Shown here: positions 17,201-28,900 of the stretch, in pieces
Numbering within the stretch: position 1 is the stretch's first letter
Layout: every line of letters begins with the position of its first letter
NCBI RefSeq assembly: GCF_017742245.1
Contig: NZ_JAGHKO010000004.1
Coordinates: 1,240,001 to 1,304,000, forward strand
Length of the DNA stretch: 64,000 nt
From: Niastella soli
GTDB lineage: Bacteria; Bacteroidota; Bacteroidia; Chitinophagales; Chitinophagaceae
Direction of reading: 5' to 3'
Position numbers and translations under genes: made by a program
Notes under the pieces: model-generated
Seen by the model: only the letters and a program-made list of their open reading frames with translations
Databases searched by the model: none
Told to the model about the DNA's origin: nothing

Positions 17201-20200
17201 GCATGCAGGGCTGCTTTCTGCGCTGCCTGTTGTTCCTTTATGTCATCAATATAATCAGTACGGGTATGGTCGGTACGCCGCTGATACCAGTCACTTTCCA
17301 GCACCGTGTCATTGGCATCCCAGTGTACCTGCTTCCAGTTGTCAAATTCAATTTTCGTGAACGTTCCATCCGGGCTATCGGTCCTGACCAGGCGGTTCAG
17401 CGCATCGTAATACAGTACAGGCGTAACGCCCGTCTCTACCAGTTCTTTTGTATCTTCAAACCGGTTGGTGATGGAAAAATAAGGTTCATATTGTTTTACC
17501 ACATTTCCCTTATTGTTTACTACCGTTTTACCATTCCCGATCCACCGCAGCAGCGGGGTGGTATCTAACTCTTCTACTGTAATAGTATTATCAGGCATCA
17601 CCCGTACCCGCTTAGCCATTCCGGGTTCGGCCTGTACTTTTTTCATCACCACTTTTCCGTTGCCAGCTCCATACTCATAGGCAATCTGTAGTTTACTTTC
17701 CGGATTCAGATTACCGTTCTCATCCCGGTAATGGGTTTCCCGCGTTATGGAGGCAACAACAGCAGGTTTTCCTGTTTGCCGGTACACATCCAGGTCGTAT
17801 ACAAACCTGGTACTGGCATGCTGCAATAATGCACCGGCAGTACCCATCAACGTTACAGAGTCAGTTATACCCGCTGTTGTTACCGGCGCATTGAAAAAGT
17901 GTTGGACCAAAGCGGTTTCCTGCGCGCTGGATTCCGGTAAACCGACCAGGTCATCTGCCTGATTACCTTTACCCATTACTGCCATCGCCTTTACAAATCC
18001 TAATTCATCACACAGTACTTCCGACCGGTTCCGGTTTACATCCTGCATACTGGCGGGCGACAGGGTACGAAAATTAAAAGCCAGCACTTTGCATGTATTA
18101 CCCAATGCATTCTCTGTTTCTTCAATCATCAGGTTATAGGCGCCGTAGTAGGTTACCTTCGTTGTTGCACCGAAAGGGTCTATAAAGGAAACCGGCATAT
18201 AAAAACGGCTGGTAGCAGCAGCAGCCTCTTCACCATTGCCAATATATTGTTTTGTACCCGAACGGACCCACCAGTTCTCATCCTCCTTGTTCCATTCGTC
18301 TTTGGCGTGCGTAAACCCTCCTTCCAACATCAGCGCATTGTTTATTTTTGACCCCAAAAGATCCGCCAGCAAGGCAGGGGTATAGGCCAGCTGGTAGGTC
18401 TCAAACGCAATGCCTTTTGATTCCAGCCGGTACAAGGGTAATGATTGAACCAGGTCATTGCTGTAAAACAGCATCTTTTTATGTGCTGTCAACCGGCGAA
18501 GCGCCTTTGTCCCGGTAGGTAGTTTGTTTATTTCGTGGTATGCGGCACCATCGGAGCGGGTATCAAGAAGTATATCATTAAAATCGGAAATGTCGTAATA
18601 TTCACCGGGTTTCCCTACGCCTTTAAGTTCATAGGTCTTTGTTTCAGCCAGCATCCGGCCTCTGTTCACATCTCTTTCCAGTACATCGTTGGTATAATTA
18701 TTCACTGTATATAAGATCGCCATTGTTTGTTGAGCTATCCGTACTTCGGCAGAGAGCGTAACATCGGCCTTCTTCCTTGGATATGATACTGAAGCCGTTT
18801 CAAGAATATTGCCATATTCATCAAGTCTGATATTAAGGGTATGTGCAATGCGCGGGTCTTCCATACTTCGCTCATAGTTGTAGGAAACCTTTTCGCTTTC
18901 CTTAACTACAAAAACAGCATAATTATTCTGTCCTTTAGGCTGCAGCATTTCTATTACGCAATTATGGGTGGAAACTTCATAGGGCAAGCCTTCTTTTTTA
19001 ACAGTTTCGGGCGTGTTACCGTATTTTGCAGCATCATATGCAAACAGCTCTGAACGCAGGGCCATGCCTTTACAGGCCCGGAAAGCCTGCCGGTATTCTT
19101 CATCGCATAATTGCTCTGTATATGATCCTGATACCCCTTTACCAGGAATAATGCGTGCGTCTTCCAGCTGCTTTTCATACTGCACCATGGGAAAACCCCG
19201 CCTGGCCATTTCATTATACCAGTACTCGTGTTCAAACTGCGACAAGATAATCTCCTTTCTTAACCAGGCTCCGGTATGAAACCATTGCTTTGAAATAACC
19301 GGTTCCTGGTGGAGCTCCATCTCTGTTATATTAGTTGCGCCGGATCTTTTCCAGTGGTCAAAAGTTTCCGCATCTGTTTGTTCCACCATTCCAAATCCTC
19401 TGAACTCTCTTTCTGTATGATCGTAGTAACCATGATGATAGGTATATGATGAAGTGAACCGATGGCCGGTGATCCTGTCTGCAACGATCGTTCGGGACAG
19501 GCAATGGACCGGAAAATGTAATTTGGTTATCCAGGGACGGCCCTGGAGCCTGTCTGCTATATAATACTTTGTTGAAGCCGTGTATTCCATCGAAATTTCC
19601 CTGCCAAGATTGTTTTGGTATTTAACCAGAAGGTGTGGCTTTTTTCCGTTCATCAGGTCTATATATTTCAACGAGGCATGGGCATCTTTTTCAAGCGGGC
19701 TCGACCATACTATACACGCTACTCCATTACCAAGTAGATCGGTCACCGTTATAGAAGCAGCCGAATGAATTTCAGGAAAACTTTCAATTTCATAAGGCAT
19801 TACAGCAAACCTGTTCCCGTTGTAGTTAAGCCAGCAACTAAATCGGTTCTTTCCCAGATAAATGATATCTGTTGTGCCTGAGCCATCGATATCGGCCAGC
19901 CTTATCAGAGACGGGTTGAAGGCATCTGAAAGATCAAATACAGGTGCATGTTCCATGGCTATCTTTTTCCCAAACCGGCCATAACCCAGATTCGGCCAGT
20001 AACAAACCTCCCCATTACGAATACGAACGATATCTGTTAGCCCGTCTCCGGTCATATCGGCCAGAAATATGGACTGCTTATCATCGGCGAACACCATATA
20101 CGGGCCATCTTCTTCGCTCATTGCTTTCCCGGTTTTGCGGGCGGAAGCAAAACCATTCCTTCCCGCCGACGGGTACCAGGTGAATGCATCGTCTTCACTG

Positions 20201-21846
20201 AACACCAACTCGGCTTTTCCATCGCCATTCAGATCGATCATTTTCACAAACGGACTGGTAAGATCAACATTGGGTAGCTGGCTAAAACTTTTGAAAGACT
20301 GCCATTCATTGTCATCGTTCAGTTCAAAAAAGCCTTTGGGGCCGCTATTGAAATTGGTGAACTGTTTCCCGCCATCCGCATCCAGGTCGGTCAATTGCAT
20401 GGAATTACCGAGCCCTTTAAAAGAAGGTTTTGGTGATACCAGTTTTGCGTTTTCAAAAACTAATTTTTCATCACCGGTGGCTGAGGATTGAACACCCAGG
20501 TTATGTTTATAATACCAGCCGGTTGCCTGCTCAGCCAGGATCCCTGCGAGCCCTTCATTGTACAGATCGGTGAACAGATAAGAAGGGGACCCGATACCAG
20601 CCGGCGCATGTACCAATACATCTGTTGCAACTGTTTGCACGCCCGCATTCCAATCATGCTGCTGGTACATAAATTCCAAAGAAGGTAATTTTTTAAAGGA
20701 ATACGTATTATCAGGTTGCTTTATGTAACCAACAAGGGTGGCCGATTGCAGGAAGGTAAAACCCTGCTGCACAGACTTATCATATTCAAGATCCAGCAAG
20801 CGCACCAATCCGTTATATTCATTGGCCCCATTGAAATGATGGAACAATAAAACCCTTTTGCATAACCGCGTGGTACGGATCTCAAATCCCGCCGTATAAT
20901 CAGAGAACGCATCCGGCCTGTAATCCCAGTTATTAATAACGCCTGGCTGATCACCTGGGTCCAATGTTCCATAATCAAATGCCGTTTCAAATAAAAAATC
21001 ATCGACAGCAGGAATTACATCACCAAACTTTTTGTAAGGTTGTTTATTGCAATAAAGCACCTTTTCCAGATAACAATTGGTATAGGTTATAGTGCCATTA
21101 TGCACCCTGTTCTTATTATGGAGAAGCGAAAGGTCCAGGCCGGTGTCATCTTCCTTTTTATAAATGTACCTGCAGCAATTTCCTTTGTCATCAAAAACGA
21201 GTTCTGGCAGCCATTGATAGATCCTGGAAGCGTCTGCCGGATCAGCGATTCTACTGCCAGGCGACCAGCCAAACAGGGTGGTGATATTGTCTTTGCTGAT
21301 CAGCCGCCATTTTATTTCGCGTTGGTCTTTTGCATACCAACGCTCTATCGTGGCAAAGTTCTGCTCTATACGCGGGCGGTAAAACCGGATGGTAAATGCA
21401 TTATCAGGTGAATTCCTTTCTTTGATCACATAATCACCCTTATCATCTTTCAAAAAACTGCCATCACCGCTACGGTCAAACTCAGGCACGAGGTCTTCTG
21501 CATCGGACAACACAAACACATCCGACTCTTCGCCGTCGAAATACCGGGGTAATTGTTTGGATGTTCTGCGCCTGATGGAAGCCAGGCTCAATTGCCATCC
21601 CAAACCAAAGACCCCGTTACCGGAACCGGAGTTATAACTAAGCGTTAATGCCGGGCTACAGCCTCTGGCTGGTGAAACAGGAAGCGGAATAGTAATGCCG
21701 GCTGTTCCGTTCACGGCATTTACTGAAAACTTTTCGTCGATATTCCTGATAGCCCCGCCGCCTTTAGGTAATGATATGGCGGGAATATCGATGGAATTAG
21801 TTTCCTTTTTATTCGAAACGTTGGTATGTTGGGTTTCCTTATTCAT
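14209..21846 (-). CDS. Tc toxin subunits B and C fused (SpvB/TcdB-RHS protein) with papain-like cargo domain
   Basis: This 2545-residue protein fuses TcB and TcC. Residues about 15-330 form the SpvB domain (ISLPKGGGAIRNIDEKF, then a LGWQLSLASIRRRT stretch typical of it). About 480-700 hold FG-GAP/VCBS-type repeats (DLNGDGKAELVF, DMTGDGLTDIVR, DIDGSGTTDIIY), followed by TcdB middle domains. About 1450-2200 are YD/RHS repeats ending in the RHS core (TGMERDEETGLEYHSARYY near 2160, then GRWLSGDPAG and a DKNG motif near 2205 where RHS proteins self-cleave). TcB and TcC form a hollow cocoon around the cargo. The last 340 residues vary in this family; here a GHNIVGI histidine, a SHLVVGD stretch and DKDCTTYAHDIL suggest a permuted NlpC/P60 or papain-like thiol hydrolase. 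The start overlaps the upstream glycosyltransferase by 8 bases. Confidence 0.92.
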   Translation of the reverse strand: MNKETQHTNVSNKKETNSIDIPAISLPKGGGAIRNIDEKFSVNAVNGTAGITIPLPVSPARGCSPALTLSYNSGSGNGVFGLGWQLSLASIRRRTSKQLPRYFDGEESDVFVLSDAEDLVPEFDRSGDGSFLKDDKGDYVIKERNSPDNAFTIRFYRPRIEQNFATIERWYAKDQREIKWRLISKDNITTLFGWSPGSRIADPADASRIYQWLPELVFDDKGNCCRYIYKKEDDTGLDLSLLHNKNRVHNGTITYTNCYLEKVLYCNKQPYKKFGDVIPAVDDFLFETAFDYGTLDPGDQPGVINNWDYRPDAFSDYTAGFEIRTTRLCKRVLLFHHFNGANEYNGLVRLLDLEYDKSVQQGFTFLQSATLVGYIKQPDNTYSFKKLPSLEFMYQQHDWNAGVQTVATDVLVHAPAGIGSPSYLFTDLYNEGLAGILAEQATGWYYKHNLGVQSSATGDEKLVFENAKLVSPKPSFKGLGNSMQLTDLDADGGKQFTNFNSGPKGFFELNDDNEWQSFKSFSQLPNVDLTSPFVKMIDLNGDGKAELVFSEDDAFTWYPSAGRNGFASARKTGKAMSEEDGPYMVFADDKQSIFLADMTGDGLTDIVRIRNGEVCYWPNLGYGRFGKKIAMEHAPVFDLSDAFNPSLIRLADIDGSGTTDIIYLGKNRFSCWLNYNGNRFAVMPYEIESFPEIHSAASITVTDLLGNGVACIVWSSPLEKDAHASLKYIDLMNGKKPHLLVKYQNNLGREISMEYTASTKYYIADRLQGRPWITKLHFPVHCLSRTIVADRITGHRFTSSYTYHHGYYDHTEREFRGFGMVEQTDAETFDHWKRSGATNITEMELHQEPVISKQWFHTGAWLRKEIILSQFEHEYWYNEMARRGFPMVQYEKQLEDARIIPGKGVSGSYTEQLCDEEYRQAFRACKGMALRSELFAYDAAKYGNTPETVKKEGLPYEVSTHNCVIEMLQPKGQNNYAVFVVKESEKVSYNYERSMEDPRIAHTLNIRLDEYGNILETASVSYPRKKADVTLSAEVRIAQQTMAILYTVNNYTNDVLERDVNRGRMLAETKTYELKGVGKPGEYYDISDFNDILLDTRSDGAAYHEINKLPTGTKALRRLTAHKKMLFYSNDLVQSLPLYRLESKGIAFETYQLAYTPALLADLLGSKINNALMLEGGFTHAKDEWNKEDENWWVRSGTKQYIGNGEEAAAATSRFYMPVSFIDPFGATTKVTYYGAYNLMIEETENALGNTCKVLAFNFRTLSPASMQDVNRNRSEVLCDELGFVKAMAVMGKGNQADDLVGLPESSAQETALVQHFFNAPVTTAGITDSVTLMGTAGALLQHASTRFVYDLDVYRQTGKPAVVASITRETHYRDENGNLNPESKLQIAYEYGAGNGKVVMKKVQAEPGMAKRVRVMPDNTITVEELDTTPLLRWIGNGKTVVNNKGNVVKQYEPYFSITNRFEDTKELVETGVTPVLYYDALNRLVRTDSPDGTFTKIEFDNWKQVHWDANDTVLESDWYQRRTDHTRTDYIDDIKEQQAAQKAALHAATPAQHHFDPLAHPVLMIEHNKELLTGANQFYHSTFELDPEGNLRSVTDARGNVVMRYKYDMLGNSVYQTSMDTGKRWLLTNILGKPLRTWDERDHEFRYEYDILHRPVQSRVVGGDGPIPLDHIFDKMVYGELQPDAEEKNRRGLLYQHYDTGGLLEMTDGYDFKGKPVSVKRKLFKKYKEVVNWSAANQLTDLEPEEYVFVSHTDALGRIVQQTAPDGSIITPAYNEAGLLNAERVEHSDPGQTVTYIKNIDYNEKGQRCRIVYGNDVVTSLYYDPHTFRLKRLESKRKNNDPLQHWYYTFDAAGNTTHIEDRNIPQDFFRNNKTTGVAEYTYDALYRLTEATGREHESVPGFGSCDNWCDKAFMHWLNPGDPIALRTYRQKYTYDNVGNILEMRHVANGGSYTRTYAYETTNNRLQRTAIGNISSPENYEKYNHHSTHGFMTELPHLEKIGWNFMEQVVLTTRQHCTEDNIPVTTYYQYDGQGQRIRKITENQAPANQTPAKKEERIYIAGYELYKKHSGADAGLERASLSLMDQGHRYVMIETRNEVNDGTKKQVVRYQLHNQLGSTAMELDAVGDVISYEEYHPFGTTAYQANNNTIKTAYKRYRFTGMERDEETGLEYHSARYYLPWLGRWLSGDPAGIQDGLNVFGYCKNNPLMKIDKNGKQGMDANDIGMGMMWDRVGGELSSMWSSMFGGSAYVNPVANKVNIYPAQGGVGGFTGGMIRAASFRLIPLERNPNMSSLYGAEQGAGVLPVADPFMRLATAETVTGLEASRLEAGAMLLMDVVPLALEARAAYVEMKASRTTVSLAYRPGKLAPRPGPIGHNIVGINEGNGTKWSHLVVGDAERTKGIITNGKAIVEAYEKVPAEAKYKIIEIPVTPEQVAKAQKLVNERLGNAGTYKLFDKDCTTYAHDILTEAGISMPGISTPSINAMAARLNNFRFLGAMAEPAAAMSLGKTIALLSDRYQMSVTPEFAAQQMANDNNQQQSRVGK

Positions 21847-22918
21847 TTGTTACAGAGTTTATTGCTGGTGAAACCGGCAATGGGTGGGAATAATCGAAAT
21901 TGTGAAATACGGTTCCATGGCCAAAGCCGCTGGTGTTTACCTTCCTGTTGTCAAAGTGGTGGGTTTTGATATGCCGTAACATGTATTGTATTGCCCATGA
22001 GCTCAGGCCATCGTCAGCGGTTACCTGGTAAAAAAAGCGTGTGAACTTATCAGATGAAAAGGACAGTATTTGACGTGATTCTCCAGAGCGCAGCTGCCAC
22101 GTAAAATCCTGTTCAAAGAAGAGTTGAAGGCCGCCTGCGTCCGCTACATACTGTCCTTCATCAACGGCATCCTGCCAGCCGGGTGTGCGTTGACCGTGAC
22201 CGCGTAAGGTAACCAGTACAAAACGCCCGTTGAAAAAAAGGAACAACACCCGGGAAAAACCATTGGCTTCCGGCATCAGATAACAGGCGGCGATCATTTT
22301 AAGCAAGGGCATCTGTCTGATCCTTTCTGTATCGTTGTGCGCAATGGTGTGCAAAAAAGCTGACTCTTCTATGACTACTGTTTCACGGCCCAACCGCATT
22401 ACCCGTTTGGCAAGGTCTATGTCTTCACCGCAATACAGGTCAATGCATTCATCATAACCATTTACAGCGATAAAATCATCGCGGGTTATGCATACCCTGC
22501 CATAAGCATCTTTGGGGGCTAACTGGCGGCTGCCCCCAAAGGTGATCAATACACTTTTCTCATTTTCACAAAACCGGTTGTTCAGGTAAGCTGCGAAGTG
22601 GCGGCCCGAATAATTGTCGGCATCCACATTGCACACCAACTGGCCTGTTGATAACAGGAATGCCATATTACGGGAGTGGGCGGGATGATAACAGGCCGGC
22701 TCCAATGTATGGTAATATTGAAGCCGCCCGTTATCTATATAAGCCTTCATGTGACTGTTGATCCATTCGCCCAGCCCATCGGTTGAATTATAATCGAGCA
22801 CCACAAATTCCAGGTGTTCGTACCCTTCATTGTCTGACATATTGCGGGGCAGGGTTTGTTGCAGATGATGCAACCGGTTCATGCACACCGTTACCAGTGA
22901 AATGGTCCGCTGCTTCAT
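21839..22918 (-). CDS. GT-A glycosyltransferase encoded between the Tc toxin genes
   Basis: A 359-residue protein. Residues 1-110 form a GT2-type nucleotide-sugar-binding domain (ISLVTVCMNRLHHL; metal-binding DAD at 99-101), and about 145-180 match the C-terminal galactosyltransferase motif (GYDE..., GEDIDLAKR at 164-172). The remainder, about 240-359, is not recognised. There is no signal peptide or membrane segment, so it is probably cytosolic or delivered. It begins 4 bases after the TcA stop and overlaps the TcB-TcC start by 8 bases, which means translational coupling in a three-gene operon. Standard Tc operons carry TcA, TcB and TcC only. It might glycosylate the toxin, or be a second effector; both are guesses. 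Confidence 0.85.
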   Translation of the reverse strand: MKQRTISLVTVCMNRLHHLQQTLPRNMSDNEGYEHLEFVVLDYNSTDGLGEWINSHMKAYIDNGRLQYYHTLEPACYHPAHSRNMAFLLSTGQLVCNVDADNYSGRHFAAYLNNRFCENEKSVLITFGGSRQLAPKDAYGRVCITRDDFIAVNGYDECIDLYCGEDIDLAKRVMRLGRETVVIEESAFLHTIAHNDTERIRQMPLLKMIAACYLMPEANGFSRVLFLFFNGRFVLVTLRGHGQRTPGWQDAVDEGQYVADAGGLQLFFEQDFTWQLRSGESRQILSFSSDKFTRFFYQVTADDGLSSWAIQYMLRHIKTHHFDNRKVNTSGFGHGTVFHNFDYSHPLPVSPAINSVTNE

Positions 22919-22922
22919 AGCA

Positions 22923-25900
22923 TCAGTTTGTTACTATTGAATACCTGATCACCAGCCAGGCGTCTTGCAACGCTGCATTATCAGCAGTAAAGTTCCAGGC
23001 TTCTGATAAAGCAGGGAAAGCACCGGCAACCGTAAAATGCTTCAGGTCCCCAATCGCTGCAGCCGGATTCAATGCCATTCCATTTAGCTGTAACCCGGTA
23101 ACCTCACCCTCAACCAGCAGCTCAATGCCTGTAACCTCCACGCGCTGTACCCTTTTGCTCTTTGTAAAGAAAGGCAGCCGGTCTTTCAGCCCGGTAAGCG
23201 TCAGTACCCGGTTACCATTTCCGGGATGCTGAAAGCGGTACCATTCGTTCGAGTATTCGGACTTCAGGTTGAATAACCGGTCCATCCCATCTTCCCCGCT
23301 TGCATTTTCAAGAAAACTGTTCAGGTTATTTTCCGAAAACTGTTTCAACAAACCACCTCCTTCACGTGCCGTATATTGTAAATGGAAAATGACATCTGAA
23401 ATGGTATCATAGTCAAACTGGCGGAACCCGGCCGGCAGGTCAAGCCTCCAGCGGCTTACAGCGCCTGCTCCTTCGAACGGAAGGAAGCGGTCGTCGCGGA
23501 AATTCAGTTCGAACATGCCATTATCTTGTTGTGCATGGCTGGTAGCAATAGACTGTAACTGCACATAATTATTCACAAAACGCTCGTCGGTGGCCGTTGT
23601 ATCTTCCCGGTATTGGGAACCGGTAACATTGCTGATGCGGGTCTTATCGTTCAGCAGGGTTAAGGTAGCGCTTATACTGGTGTATGGGCCGGCTACACAG
23701 GGTATGGAAACACTCATGCTTTTTATCCTGCGCATATAATGGCCGGGGAAGTCGAGGTCGAACATCGTCTCGGGCAACAGCAACTCACAAGTACCGGTCT
23801 CTTTCAGGTTCAGCAATGCAAACGCATCCCATTGTACCAGTGAAATGTGTTTACTGATCTCATATTCCCTTTTATGGGTATCCATATAGGTTCGTTCCAT
23901 TTGCCGGATGGCGAGTGACAACTGTTCACCTGCCAGAAAACCATCGCGGCTGCCATCCCAGTAGGCCAGTTGTATAAAGTTTGTATTGGCCTCTCCCCTT
24001 TCAAAACGATATGCTTTTTCAGCTTTACGGGCCAGGTCATACGCCAGCTGATATGCCTGCCGGTAGGTCGTACGCACCTGTCCTTCCATCCATTGGTACA
24101 ACTCCTGGTTGGTGTATTTACCAGCCAGGTAATCCTGCATCTCACGGGCCTGTTCAACCTGCATCTTGTGATGCTGTAACTCTTTTTCGGAAATGGCTAT
24201 ACGTATTTTGGCAGTAATGATCTGTTTATCGATCTGCATCAGTTCGTTCCCGGCAGTGTTTGCCTGTAAGATCCAATCCTGCCGCTGCCGCAGGAAACCG
24301 GTTTTTTTGGCGGCTGCTCCTGATTCAAACTGCAGTTTGTTTGCGTACGTTTGAACGCCCCTGGCAGCTGCAGCAAGAGCTGCTCCTACATGCTGGCCAC
24401 CAAAAGTTATGGTAACACCTACCCCAAGCGGTTGACCGTGGCCGCTGGTACTGGGGAAGAAATTGGCCACGCCGGCTGCCGTTTCCAAAATTCCAGCCAT
24501 CGTTTGCTTCTGTGCTGCCTGTAGCGCCTTCTTCATATCTTCCCTTTCCAGGTCGATCAATTGCAGACCGCCTGATTCCTGCATGCGGCCATACTTGCCA
24601 TCCAGCTCACTGTACGTGGCGCCTTCCTGCGGTACTTCGGGCGTTATGGCCAGCAACTGTTGAAAATGCTTCAGCCGGTTACCTGTATTTTCGCGGGTCC
24701 TGTATAAAGTATCCAGCTGACCATAGGCCTCCTCCAACTGCTGGATTTTTACCGTTTGTACGGCATTTAACAGCACTACCTCCTGGGTTGCCCTCAATTT
24801 AGCCAGCGCCTCCGCATCGCGGCGTTCAATAACCGATAACAACTGGCTGCCCAGCACTTTTACATCGGCACACACCTCCAGCGCTTTTGCCGTTAAATGA
24901 TTGAAGCGGTAATAGGGCATTGGCACATTGAAATCGTTCAGCACACTGCTAAGACTGATGCCATTGGCCGCTGCCTGCACCAGTAAGGCCGGATCAATCG
25001 GGGGCTCATATAACGCCAGCTTCTGCACTATGCCATCTATATTCATGCTATGGCGGATCTTGAACAGGCGGTCGGCTACTTTATCCCAATATTGTAACAA
25101 TTGCGGATTGTTGGGAATATTGAAGTATAAGGATGCGCCAAATCCAAATATATTATTACCACGGTAAGGTTTACCGTTTTGAATACCTCCTTCATAAGTT
25201 ACCTGTCCGCTATACGGGAAGGCAAGCTCCATTTCAACCATGGCATTGCTGAAATGATCCCATTTATCCTTTAAGGAGTTATAGGTTTGGGCACTTATGG
25301 TTCCCCGTTCAGGCACAACCTGCGGACGTGGCCCTAAAATATGACCTGCTATCACGTACAGTATCGAGGCCTGGTTAATGGTCTCCATCGTATTTTGCCG
25401 GTACAGCTCATCACCCCAGGCCAGTATATTATCCAGGTATTTCATCACTACCGTTTTCATATAAGCGGCTGGGCGGGAACGGGCAATCAGGTGGGGATTA
25501 TATGGATCGCTTCGCCATTCATAGATCTCATTATAACCCTGCCATGGCTTCAAACTATACAGAAAGTCCCGCACACTGTCTACCGGACTGGTCTTGAAAG
25601 GCAGGAACTGCCAGTAACGCCGTACGGTATTTTCAGGGCCGGTAGCCAGCGGATTGAAAATGTAGTGGAACCAATTCCGGGCCTGTTCATATTGCCGGCT
25701 TTTACTTAACCTGTCGGCAATAATAAGCGGAACATGAAAGAACAGTTCCCAGTTATAAATACTGTACGAACCATATGATTCTTTAAACTGATTGTCCGGA
25801 TTCTTTCCAAAATCCACCCCGCCATCCGGCCATTGGACGACCCTTTCCGCATTATAGGTTTGCGGCGTTGTCGCATACTGCCGGTTTTGCTGGGTAAACG

Positions 25901-28900
25901 TACTAAGCAGACCCGACAAGCCATTCTGATTCAATTGCTGTAAAAAAGTTCCTACATATGGATGATATAAATTTTCAATGGCATTCTCGGTTGCATAGTA
26001 GGGTGCATAGCGGACCATGGTGCGTCTATGTGTACCGTTATTCCCCTCTTCCTGATAAACCATTGTAGTGGACGCATAATTAGGTCCATTGGCAGTAAAA
26101 TTCTTTTGAAATGTTCTTACCAGCTTGAAATTTGTCAGTGGTTTATTAAAGATCATTCCTCTCTGCACGCCTGCAATGTCAATTGTTATATCTACAGGTG
26201 CGGTAGGCCCTGCCGGATAAAAATGCATGTATTTGCTAACCGTATCAGGCGGATAATACATATCAAACGTACAGGTATCTGCGCCTGTAGTTCCAAAGCC
26301 AACGCCATCATGGAAGGTAAAGGCACCCACGGGTTTTATTATATTTCCTTCCTCATAGTGTACACTGATCTTTAAGAGTTCAGTTAAAGTATCCTGCATA
26401 AAAATAAAGCTGGAGATGGGCACGGCTGTTGCAGCCGCGGGCGTATTCAAAACACAAGGCGAGGTTTGTTTAGCCGTCCATTTGCCATCCCTGTATTCAG
26501 AATAAGCCAGCTTTATTTCCCGGTATTCCAACGGATTGAGGTCACCTGATCTTTGAGTGCTCATCTGCGTCATGCTCATTTTCGACAGCGGCGTACCTTG
26601 TATCGCGTTCTCTACCGTTTTTTTGGTGAATACCGGCCAGAACAACAGGAGCCTGTCTTTCCATTTAACCGGTATCAGGTAGTTGCCATTCAGGGGTGCT
26701 GTTTGCATACCAGGTTTGTCTTCTTCCACCAACTGGATATCCGTCTCAATTTTCTCCCAGGGTGTCCAGACATGTATAAAGTCATACGTTCTATGATAAT
26801 AAACATACGGGATGCTGCGTGTACGGCCAATGATATGGCTTTTGTCTTCCGGCCATTCCTGGAACACTGCAATGATATCCAGACTGCCAACCTCATTCAG
26901 TTTACCCAGGTAATTGCGAACCGCATTTTCCACCACCTCGGGCGTAACGTCCTGCTGCAACAGTTCCGCTTCCAGTTCTTTGAAAAACGGACTCTTGGTA
27001 TCCCGCAGATCGGGCTCAATCCAGTTCTCCGGATAAAGAAACACCTTGCGGCTGGCTTCCCACGTTCTGTATTGCTGCATCCATTCCCATTTACTGCGGT
27101 CAAGGGTGGTGGCTGGTATTGCTTTCTCCAGTCCCAGGAAACAACGCTGTACAAACAATTGCAAGCTCGAGACCGCCTGTCTGATGCGCGAGGTCTCCAT
27201 AACAGATTCCATCTGCAGATCGATCAAAAAGAATTCAAGCAGTGTATCTGCATCCAACGCCAGGTTCCTGTTTTGCGCCCATTGCTGCAAGGCTGGTTGT
27301 ACCAACAGGTAACTGATGAGGGCTGTGCGCTGGTTGGTGCGCAACTGGTCATTTACCGGTTTAATGGTTTGCCGCCAGTCTTCTTCTGTATAACGGGCAC
27401 GTAAACAGCTTCTGATATTTTCTGCCTGTTGATAGCATTTATCAAAATCAGTGAGTGGCACCGCCCAGGCAACCAGGGTGGCCGTATCAAGACCGGTCAG
27501 CATTGATAAGGACATCGCCTGATACAGCTTCTCCAGCGGCTTTTCGTTCTGGAAATTGCTTACATAATAATTGAACTGGGTTGAACCCAACAGTGCCTGT
27601 ACACGCGCAAGGTCCCAATTGGTGAGCGCTACAATTTTATCGGCCAGCGTAGCATTTACGGGGTTGCGCATCCAGGCTAAAAACTCGGCCAGTGAGATGC
27701 TCCCGTTCTTATGACGGTTACGTACAACTGTATATTCCCTGAAACGGCGCCAGATAGTAAGATTGAGGCTGTTCAGGCTCATATTGAAAAATCCTGACCT
27801 GCTTATATACAGCAGTTTGAGCTCTTCTGCTGAAAAGGAAAACCCTTTAATAAACAATGCCGCTTTATGCAGTTTACGGTAAGTTGCGGCAAACGTATCG
27901 TTCACTACTGCCGGGAACAAACAACTTTCAGGTACCTGCATCCGGGGCACGGTAGCAGTTTTCCAGGAAAGCTTCGACAGGTCGCCGTTCAATCCGGTTA
28001 TTTTTAACCGGTATAACTGCCCGGCTTTTAATGGTTGCGGAGTTGTTTCATATTGCCCGGTGGCGCCAGCTACGGGCTGTACCGTCAACGGCTGGTCATT
28101 GAGCAAAAGCGCAGGTTGCTGGGTAGCGGCAATAACAAATGTATAAGCATCATTTGCAGCCGGTATCAGGTAACCATCCCAGCTGGCAACAGGTGGTACC
28201 TGCTGCCCTATTTTAAGAAAATCGTTCACCAGTGGCTGACTTCCATCATCATTGGTCAACGACATTGTCAGCAACCACTCGGTAGTACCCGCATCGAGCT
28301 GGATCTCCTTCGACAATTTCTCATAGATCAGCCGTTGCGCCAATTGCTTTTTCAGGAAGGGAATAAACTGGTTATAACAAAGGCTGATCTTATAACCGGG
28401 CGAGGTTTCACCGCCATCAGGGCCCAGCACGAGGTTTCTTTCAGCGCTGTTCACGGGGAACATGGCAAATAAGGTATCGTTCAGGAACATGGCTGGCTGT
28501 GCAGAAAGCTTTGATACACCACCCTGGAATGATTTATCTCGTGATAACGAACCTATTTCACTCCAGTCTTCCTCACTCAGAATACCTTTCGTTGCCATGA
28601 TGCCGGTTGCCCTGTTGTAAGAAAACCTGTCTGTCAAATGTTCGGGCACTATAACAACCAACCGGTCATTCACCTTTTGGCTAAACACGATGGAACCATC
28701 CAGGAACGCCATGATGCGGGTACTGACCTCTTCGTCAAAAACCAGCATCAATTGCTGTTTCAACAGGTCGGCGGTAATCTCCTGGGGTATCAGATGCCTG
28801 CTCTCATTATTCCGCAAAGCCTGATGCAGTTCGCGGGCAATCGTGAGTATGGTCCTGTCTGAAGGGGCAATGCCTGGCTCAGGGGTATGGACCATCATAT

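Noticed and set aside
15000..20700. Numerous plus-strand frames of 60-140 residues opposite the TcB-TcC gene
   Set aside because: They are mirror frames of a long conserved coding region with clear domain content on the minus strand.
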